A DNA stretch of 64,000 nucleotides from contig NZ_JAATOT010000002.1 of assembly GCF_011806455.1 (NCBI RefSeq), forward strand, positions 310,001-374,000, read 5' to 3'. The DNA comes from Celeribacter sp. HF31. Lineage in GTDB: Bacteria > Pseudomonadota > Alphaproteobacteria > Rhodobacterales > Rhodobacteraceae. The position numbers and the translations under genes were made by a program. The notes under the pieces are model-generated. The model saw nothing but the letters and a program-made list of their open reading frames with translations, made no database searches and was not told the origin of the DNA. Below, piece by piece: positions 36,477 through 46,673 of the stretch; position 1 is the first letter of the stretch; each line of letters begins with the position of its first letter.

Positions 36477-38771
36477 TCAATGAAACTGCGCCTGCACCGT
36501 CGCGGTCAGTTCGGACAAAGAGAAGGGTTTTGGCAGGAAGGTCGAATTCGGAATGCGTGATTGCTGCTCAGAAAAATGATCCTCCGCATAGCCCGAGACG
36601 AAGACCACCTTAACCCCCGGACGCTCCTTGAGCGCCTCAGACACCCAACTTGGCCCATCCATCCCCGGCATAATCACATCGGAGACGAAAACGTCGATAT
36701 GCAGGCTGTCGTCTTCCAAGGTTTCCAATGCCTCCTCGGCATTCTCCGCCTCGATCACCGTGTAGCCGCGCAGACGCAGCGCGCGGGAGGCAAAGGCCCG
36801 CACAGGCGCCTCGTCCTCGACCAGAAGGATCACGCCAGAGCCGCGCTCGGCCTGGGTCGTGACATCGGGCAAGGGCTTGTTCGCCGCCTCGACCACCGCC
36901 TCAGCGCGTGCCGTATGGGCCGGGAGATAGATGGTAAAGGCCGTGCCTGACCCCACCACACTGTCGACAAAAATGAACCCGCCCGTCTGTTTGATAATCC
37001 CGTAGGCGGTCGACAGCCCAAGCCCCGTGCCCTCGCCCGTGCGCTTTGTCGTGTAGAACGGCTCGAACACTTTCTGAAGCCGCTCGGGCGGAATGCCGAC
37101 GCCCTGATCCGACACGGTCACCATGACATATTCCCCCGCCGGAAGCGTCGCCCGGTCGCGGGTAAACCCCTCGCGCAGCACCTCGTTGCGGGTTTCCACC
37201 TTGATCTCTCCTCCCGCCGGCATCGCGTCACGCGCGTTCACCACGAGGTTCATGATCACCTGCTCAAGCTGGCGTTTATCGACCCGGATCGGCAAAAGAC
37301 CGGCATCGTGATTGAGCGTCAGAGTGACCTTTTCGCCCACCAGACGGTTCAGCAAATGGGTCAGATCGGACAGCGTATCGCGCAGGTCGATGACCTCGGG
37401 TTTCAGCGTCTGTTTGCGCGAAAATGCCAAGAGCTGACCCACGAGAGAGGCCGCACGGTTGGCGTTTTGGTGAATCTGCACCAGATCGCTGTAATCCGGG
37501 TCCGCCTTGTCGTGACGCAGCAACAAAAGATCGCAATGTCCTGAAATCGCGGTCAAAAGATTGTTGAAATCATGCGCCACGCCGCCCGCGAGCTGACCGA
37601 TGGCCTGCATCTTCTGGCTCTGCACGAACTGCGCCTCAAGCGACTTGAGTTCGGTCGCATCCGACAGCACGGCAATCAATTCGATCTGTTTGTTCTGGCC
37701 TTCCACACGATTGAGGGTAATCTGCAAAAAGGTATCATTTTGCGGCCGCGATGCGCGCACGAACTCGGGTTTGCGCGCCCGCCCCATGGCCACATCGGTG
37801 ACCCAATCCTGCACCGGACGCCCCAGCCCCTCAACCAGATCGCCAAGGCTCAGCTGATCATGCGAGGGGATCGACAACAACTCGCGCGAATGCCGGTTCG
37901 ACTGCAAAATCCGGCCATCGACCGCCACCTTCAAAAGCGCCACGGGGAGCGCGTCAAAGGCATCCCATTCCCCGACATTGGGCGTGGTTTCCGGCAGGAA
38001 ATACAATTCTTTACGCCCCGACTCTCCACTTTCGAACTGAGCCACACGGGCATAAATCCGCCCTTCTACCCCGGCCAGCACATGCACATCCCCGGGGCGG
38101 ATCGGCAGATCGGTGATCATCCGGTCCAGCGCCTTTTCGCGATGGCCAATCAAGCGGCGCAATGGCTCGTTCATATAGAGGATCGTGTTGTTCTTGCTCA
38201 TCGTCAGCATGGGCAGGGAAATGACATCGCCATCGAGCGCACCGCCCCGCTCCGCCATATCTTCGAGCCGCCACAGAAAGCCGTCTTCGCCGATCAGATG
38301 CACCGCGAGGCGCATATGCCCGTGGCGCATCACCACGTCTTCGCGCGCCGCCCCTTTGGCCAGCGCCCGCGATTGCAGGCGGCTGAGCGTGGCGGCAGGC
38401 GCCGCGAAGAGGTCCTCGAGCGCGCCCAAAAGTGTCTCGCCGCCGCGACCGCCAAAACGGGCCACCGCCGCGCGGTTCTCATAACCGATCACGCCATTCA
38501 AATCCGTGGTGAAAGAGGGCGCGGCATCATTGGCCACAAAGGCGGAAAGCGCGGCATAAAGCCTGCGCCGCATCTGTTTCTGGCGATAGCTCAGAAGCGT
38601 TACAAGCAGCGCCGCCCAAAGCAGCACAGCCCCCGCCGCAAAGGCCAGGACGCCAAGACGCGGCAATGGAATTACCAAGGCACTGGCACATAAAGCCGCG
38701 CCCCCCAAGGCAATCGCCAAACTATAGGGTGCCAGCCGTCCGGCCTGTTTCGACAATGGGCCTGCGGTCAT
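36477..38771 (-). CDS. cckA: CckA-type hybrid histidine kinase/phosphatase
   Basis: 764 residues from ATG 38771; in-frame readings extend to 38870. Two N-terminal membrane segments (about 15-60) are followed by PAS-like sensor regions (80-370). The HisKA motif AGGVAHDFNNLL has H400. The ATPase region has NLVVNARDAM and GEGTGLGLSTAYGIIKQTGG, and a C-terminal receiver has D698 in VSDVIMPGMDG. This order and the HDFNNLL sequence are those of CckA, which phosphorylates ChpT and thence CtrA. A full CtrA-type box lies upstream, implying feedback. In Rhodobacterales the pathway controls motility and gene transfer agents. Confidence 0.9.
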   Translation of the reverse strand: MTAGPLSKQAGRLAPYSLAIALGGAALCASALVIPLPRLGVLAFAAGAVLLWAALLVTLLSYRQKQMRRRLYAALSAFVANDAAPSFTTDLNGVIGYENRAAVARFGGRGGETLLGALEDLFAAPAATLSRLQSRALAKGAAREDVVMRHGHMRLAVHLIGEDGFLWRLEDMAERGGALDGDVISLPMLTMSKNNTILYMNEPLRRLIGHREKALDRMITDLPIRPGDVHVLAGVEGRIYARVAQFESGESGRKELYFLPETTPNVGEWDAFDALPVALLKVAVDGRILQSNRHSRELLSIPSHDQLSLGDLVEGLGRPVQDWVTDVAMGRARKPEFVRASRPQNDTFLQITLNRVEGQNKQIELIAVLSDATELKSLEAQFVQSQKMQAIGQLAGGVAHDFNNLLTAISGHCDLLLLRHDKADPDYSDLVQIHQNANRAASLVGQLLAFSRKQTLKPEVIDLRDTLSDLTHLLNRLVGEKVTLTLNHDAGLLPIRVDKRQLEQVIMNLVVNARDAMPAGGEIKVETRNEVLREGFTRDRATLPAGEYVMVTVSDQGVGIPPERLQKVFEPFYTTKRTGEGTGLGLSTAYGIIKQTGGFIFVDSVVGSGTAFTIYLPAHTARAEAVVEAANKPLPDVTTQAERGSGVILLVEDEAPVRAFASRALRLRGYTVIEAENAEEALETLEDDSLHIDVFVSDVIMPGMDGPSWVSEALKERPGVKVVFVSGYAEDHFSEQQSRIPNSTFLPKPFSLSELTATVQAQFH

Positions 38772-38919
38772 CGTGGTGTACACACGTCCCCCCTGACTAT
38801 GCGTCTGTCCTGCCGTTGCAATCCGGCATGTCTCATCATGGCCCGACCCAGCCGTCGGGAAATATGTCAACGGAATCTGAAAACTCCGTGCGTTCAGACC
38901 GAGTGTGGAAGCGGTTTGG

Positions 38920-38934
38920 TTAATGTGCTTTTAA
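38920..38934. promoter_or_regulatory. CtrA-type box upstream of cckA
   Basis: TTAA-TGTGCTT-TTAA is an exact match to the CtrA consensus TTAA-N7-TTAA, about 150 bases before the cckA start. Confidence 0.7.
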
Positions 38935-39024
38935 TGCCCGGTCCGTTTCACGATAAAACGTGAAGAACTATCGGTAAAGTTGTATTGTTAACTTATTTTT
39001 CCCGTTTCCATAGTGGAAACAGTC

Positions 39025-40206
39025 TCAGGCATTGCGGCGCAGAACCGCATAAAAGAACCCGTCACCGCCCTCAAGCGGACTCAGCAGGCGCTGTTTTTCC
39101 AAGTGAAACTCGGAATTCCGCGCCATAAAGGCCGAAACCTGAGCGGCATTTTCCACCTCAAAGAGCGAACAGGTCGCATAGGCAAGGCAGCCGCCCGGGC
39201 GCACCATGGGCGCAACCTCATCAAGAATATCGGATTGGATCGCGGTGAGATGGGTGAGCCGCGAGGGCGTCAGGGCCCATTTCCCTTGCGGGCTACGCGA
39301 AAAGGCGCCAGAGCCGGAACAGGGCACATCGCAAAGCACCAGATCGTAACTTGCGGCCAGCTCGGATTTGCGCGCCGTGGTGATCTTGAGCCCTGCGCGC
39401 CCGGCCCGCGCCGCGATGTCCTGCATCCGCGCGGGATCGACATCATGGGCGGTAAGAGTGAGCTTGGCCCGCGCGCCCATGGCGAGAGACTTGCCACCGC
39501 CGCCCGCGCAATAATCCAGAACCGACATGCCGTCTTCGAGCGGCAGCGCGTCGATGATGGCCTGAGAGCCCGCATCCTGAAGCTCGACGAGACCGGTCAG
39601 ATAGGCCTGCGACCGCGCCACGGCGCGGGCCCCTTTGGTGACCTTTAAAGCGGTTTCCGAGAGCGGATGCGGCACCGCTTCGATGCCGTCATTGGCGAGA
39701 TGCTCCAACGCATGGCCCAGCGTCGATTTCGCGGCATTGACCCGCAGATACACATCCGCGCGCTGACGCATCCCCACGAGCACCTCTTCCGTGGTCTCGC
39801 CAAGTGTTTCTTTATAAAGCGGCACAAGCCAGTCCGGACAGTCGAGACGCACGCCCAAAGGTGCATCCTCCAGCGCAGGAGCCGCCCCGCGCTCCTCGTC
39901 CGTCAAAGGACGCGGCGCAAAGCGGTCGGTACAAAACAACGTGTCGGGATCGGTGCCAGCGGCGCGCAGAGCGCCGATCATCACCTGCCGAGCCGAGGGC
40001 CGTCCCTGCCCCGCACCGCCCAACCAGCCGTAGGAGCGCAGGCACCGGATCGCATCGAAGACCAGATCGCGGATCGCCGCGCGGTCTTTCGAGCCCGCGA
40101 AGCGATGCCCCCGCGCCCAGGTGGTCAACACACGTTCGGCATTCTCGCCGATCAGCACATCGTCGAGAATCTCTATGGCGGCGGAAAGGCGGGCAGCGGG
40201 TGTCAT
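39025..40206 (-). CDS. RsmB-family RNA (cytosine-5) methyltransferase
   Basis: 393 residues from ATG 40206 (MTPAARLSAAIEILDD). The N-terminal helical region resembles the NusB/RsmB RNA-binding part. The SAM motif is VLDYCAGGGGKSLAMGAR, the catalytic cysteines are in CDVPCSGSGAFSR and AYATCSLFEVEN, and QDAGSQAI is the family motif before the SAM site. It methylates cytosine in 16S rRNA or tRNA. It is shorter than E. coli RsmB, so the exact target base is uncertain. It starts about 80 bases after the guaB stop on the same strand. Confidence 0.9.
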   Translation of the reverse strand: MTPAARLSAAIEILDDVLIGENAERVLTTWARGHRFAGSKDRAAIRDLVFDAIRCLRSYGWLGGAGQGRPSARQVMIGALRAAGTDPDTLFCTDRFAPRPLTDEERGAAPALEDAPLGVRLDCPDWLVPLYKETLGETTEEVLVGMRQRADVYLRVNAAKSTLGHALEHLANDGIEAVPHPLSETALKVTKGARAVARSQAYLTGLVELQDAGSQAIIDALPLEDGMSVLDYCAGGGGKSLAMGARAKLTLTAHDVDPARMQDIAARAGRAGLKITTARKSELAASYDLVLCDVPCSGSGAFSRSPQGKWALTPSRLTHLTAIQSDILDEVAPMVRPGGCLAYATCSLFEVENAAQVSAFMARNSEFHLEKQRLLSPLEGGDGFFYAVLRRNA

Positions 40207-40287
40207 GGGTTCAGCAAAAACAGGGTCTGGTGCAAAAAGCAACGGCGACCGAAGGCCGCCGTCGTTGTTTCTTTGATACGGGTCGGC

Positions 40288-41775
<1,488 letters not shown>

Positions 41776-41844
41776 CTATTGCATGGATGTCCCACAATGG
41801 AAAGGGTGTTTTGTGGGTTTCACCGAGATGTCACGCAAGATTTA

Positions 41845-41876
41845 GGGCCGCCCTCTGGGGAGAGGCGGCCCTTTTT
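41845..41876. terminator. Hairpin between tehA-like gene and guaB
   Basis: GGGCCGCC (41845-41852) pairs with GGCGGCCC (41864-41871), then TTTTT on the plus strand. For the leftward tehA-like transcript it lacks a T run, so it works best against plus-strand transcription. Confidence 0.55.
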
Positions 41877-41913
41877 GAGTATTTTTCGCAGCAAAGGAAA
41901 CGCAATAGAGCCG

Positions 41914-42915
41914 TCAGACAACAGCGGCGTTGGTGGCTTTGGCCAGTTTGCCACGGGTCCAGAGCTGCATGATTTTCACGGCGATATAGGTGATCACCAG
42001 GGTGGCCGCGACCAGCTCCAGCCCGCCGATGAGGCGAAACGGCATCGGCTTGAGCGTGGCGGCGGCGAACATCAGGTTGGCGAAGGCCGCGAGCGGAAAG
42101 GTGAAGGCGCCCCAGAGCGCAGAGAAATCGCCTTTGGTGAGGTAGCGGATGGCCCCGAGATAGACGATCAGAGCGGTCACGCCGATCCAGGCGAAGGCCA
42201 GCGCAAGCGTCGTGTAGCCCAAAAGCGTGGCGACGATGCCGAAAAGCGAGACCGGCGCGATATGGATCGCCAAAAGCGGGCGCAGCGGCGGCGGCACATC
42301 GGCGCGGGCGAATTGCATCGCGGAAATGATCCAGACGGCGGCAGCAATCGGCAGGGTCGTGGCGAAGATGATCTGGGACAGGCCGATCCAGCCCAAAGGC
42401 ACGGCGGAAAGGGGCGCGATGATGTAGCCGACAAAGGCCAGATGCCAGGCGGGCGTCACACGGCGCTGCTCCGTGGGGCCAATGAGAAGCGAGCGGATGG
42501 TGAGGACCGCCACAATCGTCAGCGCCACAAGCGAGAGCACCAGCACGGTTTTCGCCGCATCCGTCGAATAGGGCACCAGCACAGCGGCAAAGAGAAAGCC
42601 CGCGTCCGCCCCTGCGGCAAGGCCTGCGCGCCCGGGCAGGATGCGCAGGTCATCGGCAACCACCGAGGGGCGACGAGCGACCTTGGCCAGATAGGCCACC
42701 ACCGCGAAGATGTAGAGCAAAGACACAGCGCCGAGGATCATTTCCCCGATCCAGTTCGGCGCAGAGGGCAGGATATTGCCCGCCTGACGCCAGGCAAGCC
42801 CCATCCCCAAAAGCCCCATGATCGGCGGAAAGATTGCCGGCGGCGTGGCGCGCCAGAGGCCTTGCGGCGGCGCGTTGAAGGGTTTGGGCATGATGCGGGG
42901 CGGGGTCTGGGACAT
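41914..42915 (-). CDS. TehA/SLAC1-like (TDT family) membrane transporter
   Basis: 333 residues with about ten membrane segments. PPAIFPPIMGLLGMGLAWRQ at the N-terminus, TPAWHLAFVGYIIAPLSAVP in the middle and ALWGAFTFPLAAFANLMFAA match the tellurite-resistance/dicarboxylate transporter family. The last of these carries the phenylalanine-rich gate region of TehA/SLAC1 anion channels. Members move anions, C4-dicarboxylates or sulfite. The tellurite phenotype of E. coli TehA is not diagnostic, and the substrate is unknown. Confidence 0.85.
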   Translation of the reverse strand: MSQTPPRIMPKPFNAPPQGLWRATPPAIFPPIMGLLGMGLAWRQAGNILPSAPNWIGEMILGAVSLLYIFAVVAYLAKVARRPSVVADDLRILPGRAGLAAGADAGFLFAAVLVPYSTDAAKTVLVLSLVALTIVAVLTIRSLLIGPTEQRRVTPAWHLAFVGYIIAPLSAVPLGWIGLSQIIFATTLPIAAAVWIISAMQFARADVPPPLRPLLAIHIAPVSLFGIVATLLGYTTLALAFAWIGVTALIVYLGAIRYLTKGDFSALWGAFTFPLAAFANLMFAAATLKPMPFRLIGGLELVAATLVITYIAVKIMQLWTRGKLAKATNAAVV

Positions 42916-43083
42916 GGGATCTGGCCTTCAAACATATATTTCGAAGGTTGAATACCACCCTGCCCGGCCCGTTGAAAGGATTTCATCGGGGCGCATCATG
43001 GGGCGCGACGTCGCGGCTGCACTGGCCCTCGAAACCGCAATGTTCTATGGCTTGAGCAACCGCGCCCGCGAAAGGCCTTCCCC

Positions 43084-43830
43084 ATGCCCAATATGACCAA
43101 ACCGCCCCTCCTTGCCGTTCTGATCGACGCCGACAACATCTCCGCCAAATATGCCGAGGCGATGTTCGAGGAAATCGCCACCCTCGGCGAGGCCAGCATC
43201 CGACGGATTTACGGCGATTTCGCAGGCGGCGCGCCGCAGGGCTGGAACAAGGAAAAACTGGCGGCTCTGGCAATCGTCCCACATCAGCAATTCGCCAACA
43301 CCACCGGCAAGAACGCCTCGGACATCGCTCTGGTGATTGATGCCATGGATATTCTGCATTCCGGACGGTTCGACGGGTTCGTTCTGATTTCCTCTGACAG
43401 CGATTTCACCCGGCTCGCCAGTCGCATCCGCGAACAGGGGCTCGATGTTTTTGGCATGGGCATGCGCAAGACACCGGGCGCATTCGTGAAGGCCTGCAAG
43501 CGTTTCATCTATGTCGAGAACCTCCTGCCGGAGGCCGTGAAACCCGTCGCCAAGCCGCGCAAGCCCGAAGAGGTCGCAGAGGTCAGCCCCGCCGCAGAAA
43601 CGCCGCTTGAGGATCCCACCAAACTGGTGATCCGGGCCATGGATGCGATCAATTCGGACGATGAATGGGTGACTCTGGGACAAATCGGTCAGTATATCAC
43701 CGCCGCCCAACCCGATTTCGATACCCGCAGCTATGGCAAGCGCAAGCTCAGCGAATTGATCGCCTCTCTGAAACTGTTCGAAACCAGACGCGGCGAGGGC
43801 AACCAGATCATGGTGCGGCGGCTCGACTGA
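43084..43830 (+). CDS. NYN-domain (LabA/DUF88-like) protein with C-terminal OST-HTH/LOTUS-like region
   Basis: 248 residues. The NYN (PIN-like) nuclease fold shows the acidic residues AVLIDADNIS, SDIALVIDAMDILH and GFVLISSDSDFTRLA. A proline- and glutamate-rich linker leads to about 70 residues (WVTLGQIGQYITAAQPDFDT, then KLSELIASLKLFETRR) that resemble an OST-HTH/LOTUS RNA-binding domain. The combination suggests RNA cleavage or RNA-guided regulation, but the target is unknown. It is convergent with aglK across 55 bases. Confidence 0.85.
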   Translation: MPNMTKPPLLAVLIDADNISAKYAEAMFEEIATLGEASIRRIYGDFAGGAPQGWNKEKLAALAIVPHQQFANTTGKNASDIALVIDAMDILHSGRFDGFVLISSDSDFTRLASRIREQGLDVFGMGMRKTPGAFVKACKRFIYVENLLPEAVKPVAKPRKPEEVAEVSPAAETPLEDPTKLVIRAMDAINSDDEWVTLGQIGQYITAAQPDFDTRSYGKRKLSELIASLKLFETRRGEGNQIMVRRLD

Positions 43831-43885
43831 TCTGCCTCCCCCGGTCGAGCGCAGGCCGCCTTGCGGCGACCTTTCGCGGTCGTTC

Positions 43886-44977
43886 TCACCCTTTCGGTCG
43901 CATCGACAGCCCATCGGCAAACAAATGCACCTTCTCCGGCGGCGCGGAGAGTTTCACCGTCTGGCCTTTGAGCCCTGCATGGATGCCCGGGAGCTTGGCG
44001 ATCAGAGGCTCTTGGCCGCGTTCGGCGACGAAATAGAGCAAGGTTACCTCGCCTAGCGCCTCGACCACATCGACCACACCGTCGAGGATCGCTTCGCCCT
44101 CGGCCAGATGCATGTCCTCTGGGCGCACGCCGATGTTGACCTTTCGGCCCATGTCGGCGGCTGTCGTCGGGATCGCGGAGGTGGCGATGCCTTCGCCGTC
44201 GAGCTTGACCTTGGTCATCGTGCCGGTCTCGATGATCTCGCCGGGGATCAGGTTCATCGAGGGCGAGCCGATGAATTGCGCGACGAATTCATTGTCGGGC
44301 TTCTCATAGAGTTCGAGCGGGCTTCCGACCTGCGCGATGCCTTTGTTTGCCAGCACCACGATGCGGTCTGCCAAGGTCATCGCCTCGACCTGATCGTGGG
44401 TCACATAGATCATCGTGCTGTCGGGCATGCTTTCCTTGAGCTGGGCGATCTCAAGGCGTGTCGCGACGCGCAGCGCTGCATCGAGGTTGGAGAGAGGCTC
44501 ATCGAAGAGATAGACCTTCGGGTCGCGCACGATGGCCCGACCGATGGCAACGCGTTGCCGCTGACCGCCCGAAAGCGCCTTCGGCAGACGGTCGAGATAG
44601 TCTTCGAGTTGGAGGATATGAGCGGCGCGCATCACCGCCTCCTTGATCTCGTCCTTGGATTTCTTGGCGAGTTTCAGGGAGAAGGCCATGTTGTCGTAGA
44701 CCGTCATATGCGGGTAGAGCGCGTAGGACTGGAACACCATGGCGATGCCGCGTTGCGCGGGGGGCACGTCGTTGACCCGCACCCCGTCGATCTCAAGCGT
44801 GCCGCCGGAGATTTTCTCCAGCCCTGCGATCATGCGCAAAAGCGTGGATTTGCCACAGCCGGACGGGCCGACGAAGACGATCAGCTCGCCGGTCTCGATG
44901 TCGAGATTGATGTCCTTCAGGACCTCAACCTTGCCACCATAAACCTTGGCGACATTTTCCAGTTTCAGATCAGCCAT
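43886..44977 (-). CDS. aglK: Alpha-glucoside ABC transporter ATP-binding protein
   Basis: 363 residues of the MalK/UgpC type. Walker A is GPSGCGKST, the signature LSGGQRQRVAIGRAI, Walker B VYLFDEPLSNLDAALR, and the H-loop VTHDQVEAM. C-terminal TOBE/MOP domains follow from about residue 240 (NIGVRPEDMHLAEGE). It powers import through AglF/AglG. It is the last gene of the leftward aglEFGAK operon, 23 bases after aglA, the same order as in Sinorhizobium. Confidence 0.93.
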   Translation of the reverse strand: MADLKLENVAKVYGGKVEVLKDINLDIETGELIVFVGPSGCGKSTLLRMIAGLEKISGGTLEIDGVRVNDVPPAQRGIAMVFQSYALYPHMTVYDNMAFSLKLAKKSKDEIKEAVMRAAHILQLEDYLDRLPKALSGGQRQRVAIGRAIVRDPKVYLFDEPLSNLDAALRVATRLEIAQLKESMPDSTMIYVTHDQVEAMTLADRIVVLANKGIAQVGSPLELYEKPDNEFVAQFIGSPSMNLIPGEIIETGTMTKVKLDGEGIATSAIPTTAADMGRKVNIGVRPEDMHLAEGEAILDGVVDVVEALGEVTLLYFVAERGQEPLIAKLPGIHAGLKGQTVKLSAPPEKVHLFADGLSMRPKG

Positions 44978-45000
44978 GACCTCTCTCCCCTCCCTAATTC

Positions 45001-46668
45001 TCAGACTTTATACCGCAGCATGATCGCGGGCTGCCACGGCCCCAGATGCAGCTTGCCGTCTTCCATCGGCGAGGCGGAATTCAATTCGCTGCCGACCTGA
45101 TGCCAATTGCCCTTCGGCGCCTCAAGGCTCGTCGGTTGATCGGACAGGTTGAAGGCACAGAACAGCTCTTCTTCGTCACTCTTGCGGGTGAAAATCAGGC
45201 ACGGCCCGTTGACGTGCATGTCCTCCATCGTCCCCGTCATCAGCGCCTTATGCGCATGGCGGAAGGCAATCGCGCGGCGGTAATGGTGCAGGATCGCGCC
45301 CGGATCGTATTCAGACTGCGCGACCGCCAGCGGATAGTGATCCGCGCTCACCGGCAACCAGGTCTGGCCCGCGCTGGAGAAGCCGCCGTGATGCTGGGAG
45401 CGTTCCCAGACCATCGGCGTGCGACAGCCGTCGCGGCCTTTGAAATCCGGCCAGAACAGAATGCCGTAGGGGTCTTGCAGATCTTCGAACTTCAGCTCCG
45501 CCTCCGGCAGGCCCAACTCCTCGCCCTGATAGATACAGGTCGAGCCACGCAGACACATCATCAGCGTCGTGAAGGCCCGCGCGCCCATCGGATCGAGGTG
45601 CCAGCGCGACATATGCCGCACCACGTCGTGGTTTGAGTACGCCCAACAGGCCCACCCATCTGCGGCCACCTCATCCACCTTGTCCATCACGCTCTTGATA
45701 TACTCGGGCGTCGGCGTGTCGCCGGACAGAAGGTCGAAGGCGTAGCACATATGCATGAGATCATCGCCCGCGGTGTATTCGCCGAGGATTTCCAGATCGC
45801 GTTGGTCGTCGCCCACCTCGCCGACGGCGGCGGCGTTGAAGGGCTCCATCACGGCGCGCAGTTTGCGCAGGAACTCAAGGTTCTCGGGCCGGGATTTGTC
45901 ATAGATGTGGTTTTGCCACGTATATGGGTTCACGGCAGGCGCGGTCTTGGCCTGACGCTCTTCGGGCGCCAAGGGCGGGTTGTCGCGCAGCTCGGCGTCA
46001 TGGGTGTAGAAGTTGATCGTGTCGAGACGGAAGCCATCCACGCCACGGTGTAGCCAGAACTCGGCGACATCCAACAGCGCCTTTTGCACCTCGGGTTCGT
46101 GGAAGTTCAGATCGGGCTGCGACGTCAGGAAGTTGTGCAGGTAGTACTGCAACCGCCCCGCATCCCATTGCCAGGCCGAGCCGCCAAAGATCGACAGCCA
46201 GTTGTTCGGCGGCGTGCCATCGGGTTTGGCATCCGCCCAGACATACCAGTTGGCCTTCGGATTGGTCTTGTCCTCACGGCTCTCGATGAACCACGGGTGC
46301 TGGTCGGAGGTGTGGCTGAGAACGAGGTCAATCAGCACCTTGACGCCATATTGATGCGCCGTGTCGATCACCGCATCGAAATCCGCGAGAGAGCCGAACA
46401 TCGGGTCGACATCGCAATAATCCGAAACATCATAGCCGAAGTCCTTCATCGGCGAGGTGAAGAACGGCGAAATCCAGATCGCGTCGACGCCGAGCGAGGC
46501 GATATAGGGCAAACGCTGCACGATGCCCAAAAGATCGCCGATGCCATCGCCGTTGCTGTCCTGATAGGAGCGCGGGTAGATCTGATAAATGACGGCGCCA
46601 CGCCACCAATCTTTTTCACGGGTGAAATGCGCAGGGGAGGAAGAAGTTGCGGTCATAGGTTCACTCAT
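45001..46668 (-). CDS. aglA: Alpha-glucosidase, GH13 family
   Basis: 555 residues. The barrel starts WWRGAVIYQIYPRSYQDSNG. Catalytic residues are nucleophile D216 (GVDGFRLDTINF), acid/base E284 (AAVGEVGDD) and D348 (YSNHDVVR). No signal peptide is present, so the enzyme cleaves imported sucrose, maltose, trehalose-like or related alpha-glucosides in the cytoplasm. It lies between the permease and ATPase genes, five bases after aglG. The ribosome site before ATG 46668 is poor; a second ATG four codons later is an alternative. Confidence 0.93.
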   Translation of the reverse strand: MSEPMTATSSSPAHFTREKDWWRGAVIYQIYPRSYQDSNGDGIGDLLGIVQRLPYIASLGVDAIWISPFFTSPMKDFGYDVSDYCDVDPMFGSLADFDAVIDTAHQYGVKVLIDLVLSHTSDQHPWFIESREDKTNPKANWYVWADAKPDGTPPNNWLSIFGGSAWQWDAGRLQYYLHNFLTSQPDLNFHEPEVQKALLDVAEFWLHRGVDGFRLDTINFYTHDAELRDNPPLAPEERQAKTAPAVNPYTWQNHIYDKSRPENLEFLRKLRAVMEPFNAAAVGEVGDDQRDLEILGEYTAGDDLMHMCYAFDLLSGDTPTPEYIKSVMDKVDEVAADGWACWAYSNHDVVRHMSRWHLDPMGARAFTTLMMCLRGSTCIYQGEELGLPEAELKFEDLQDPYGILFWPDFKGRDGCRTPMVWERSQHHGGFSSAGQTWLPVSADHYPLAVAQSEYDPGAILHHYRRAIAFRHAHKALMTGTMEDMHVNGPCLIFTRKSDEEELFCAFNLSDQPTSLEAPKGNWHQVGSELNSASPMEDGKLHLGPWQPAIMLRYKV

Positions 46669-46673
46669 TTTGT

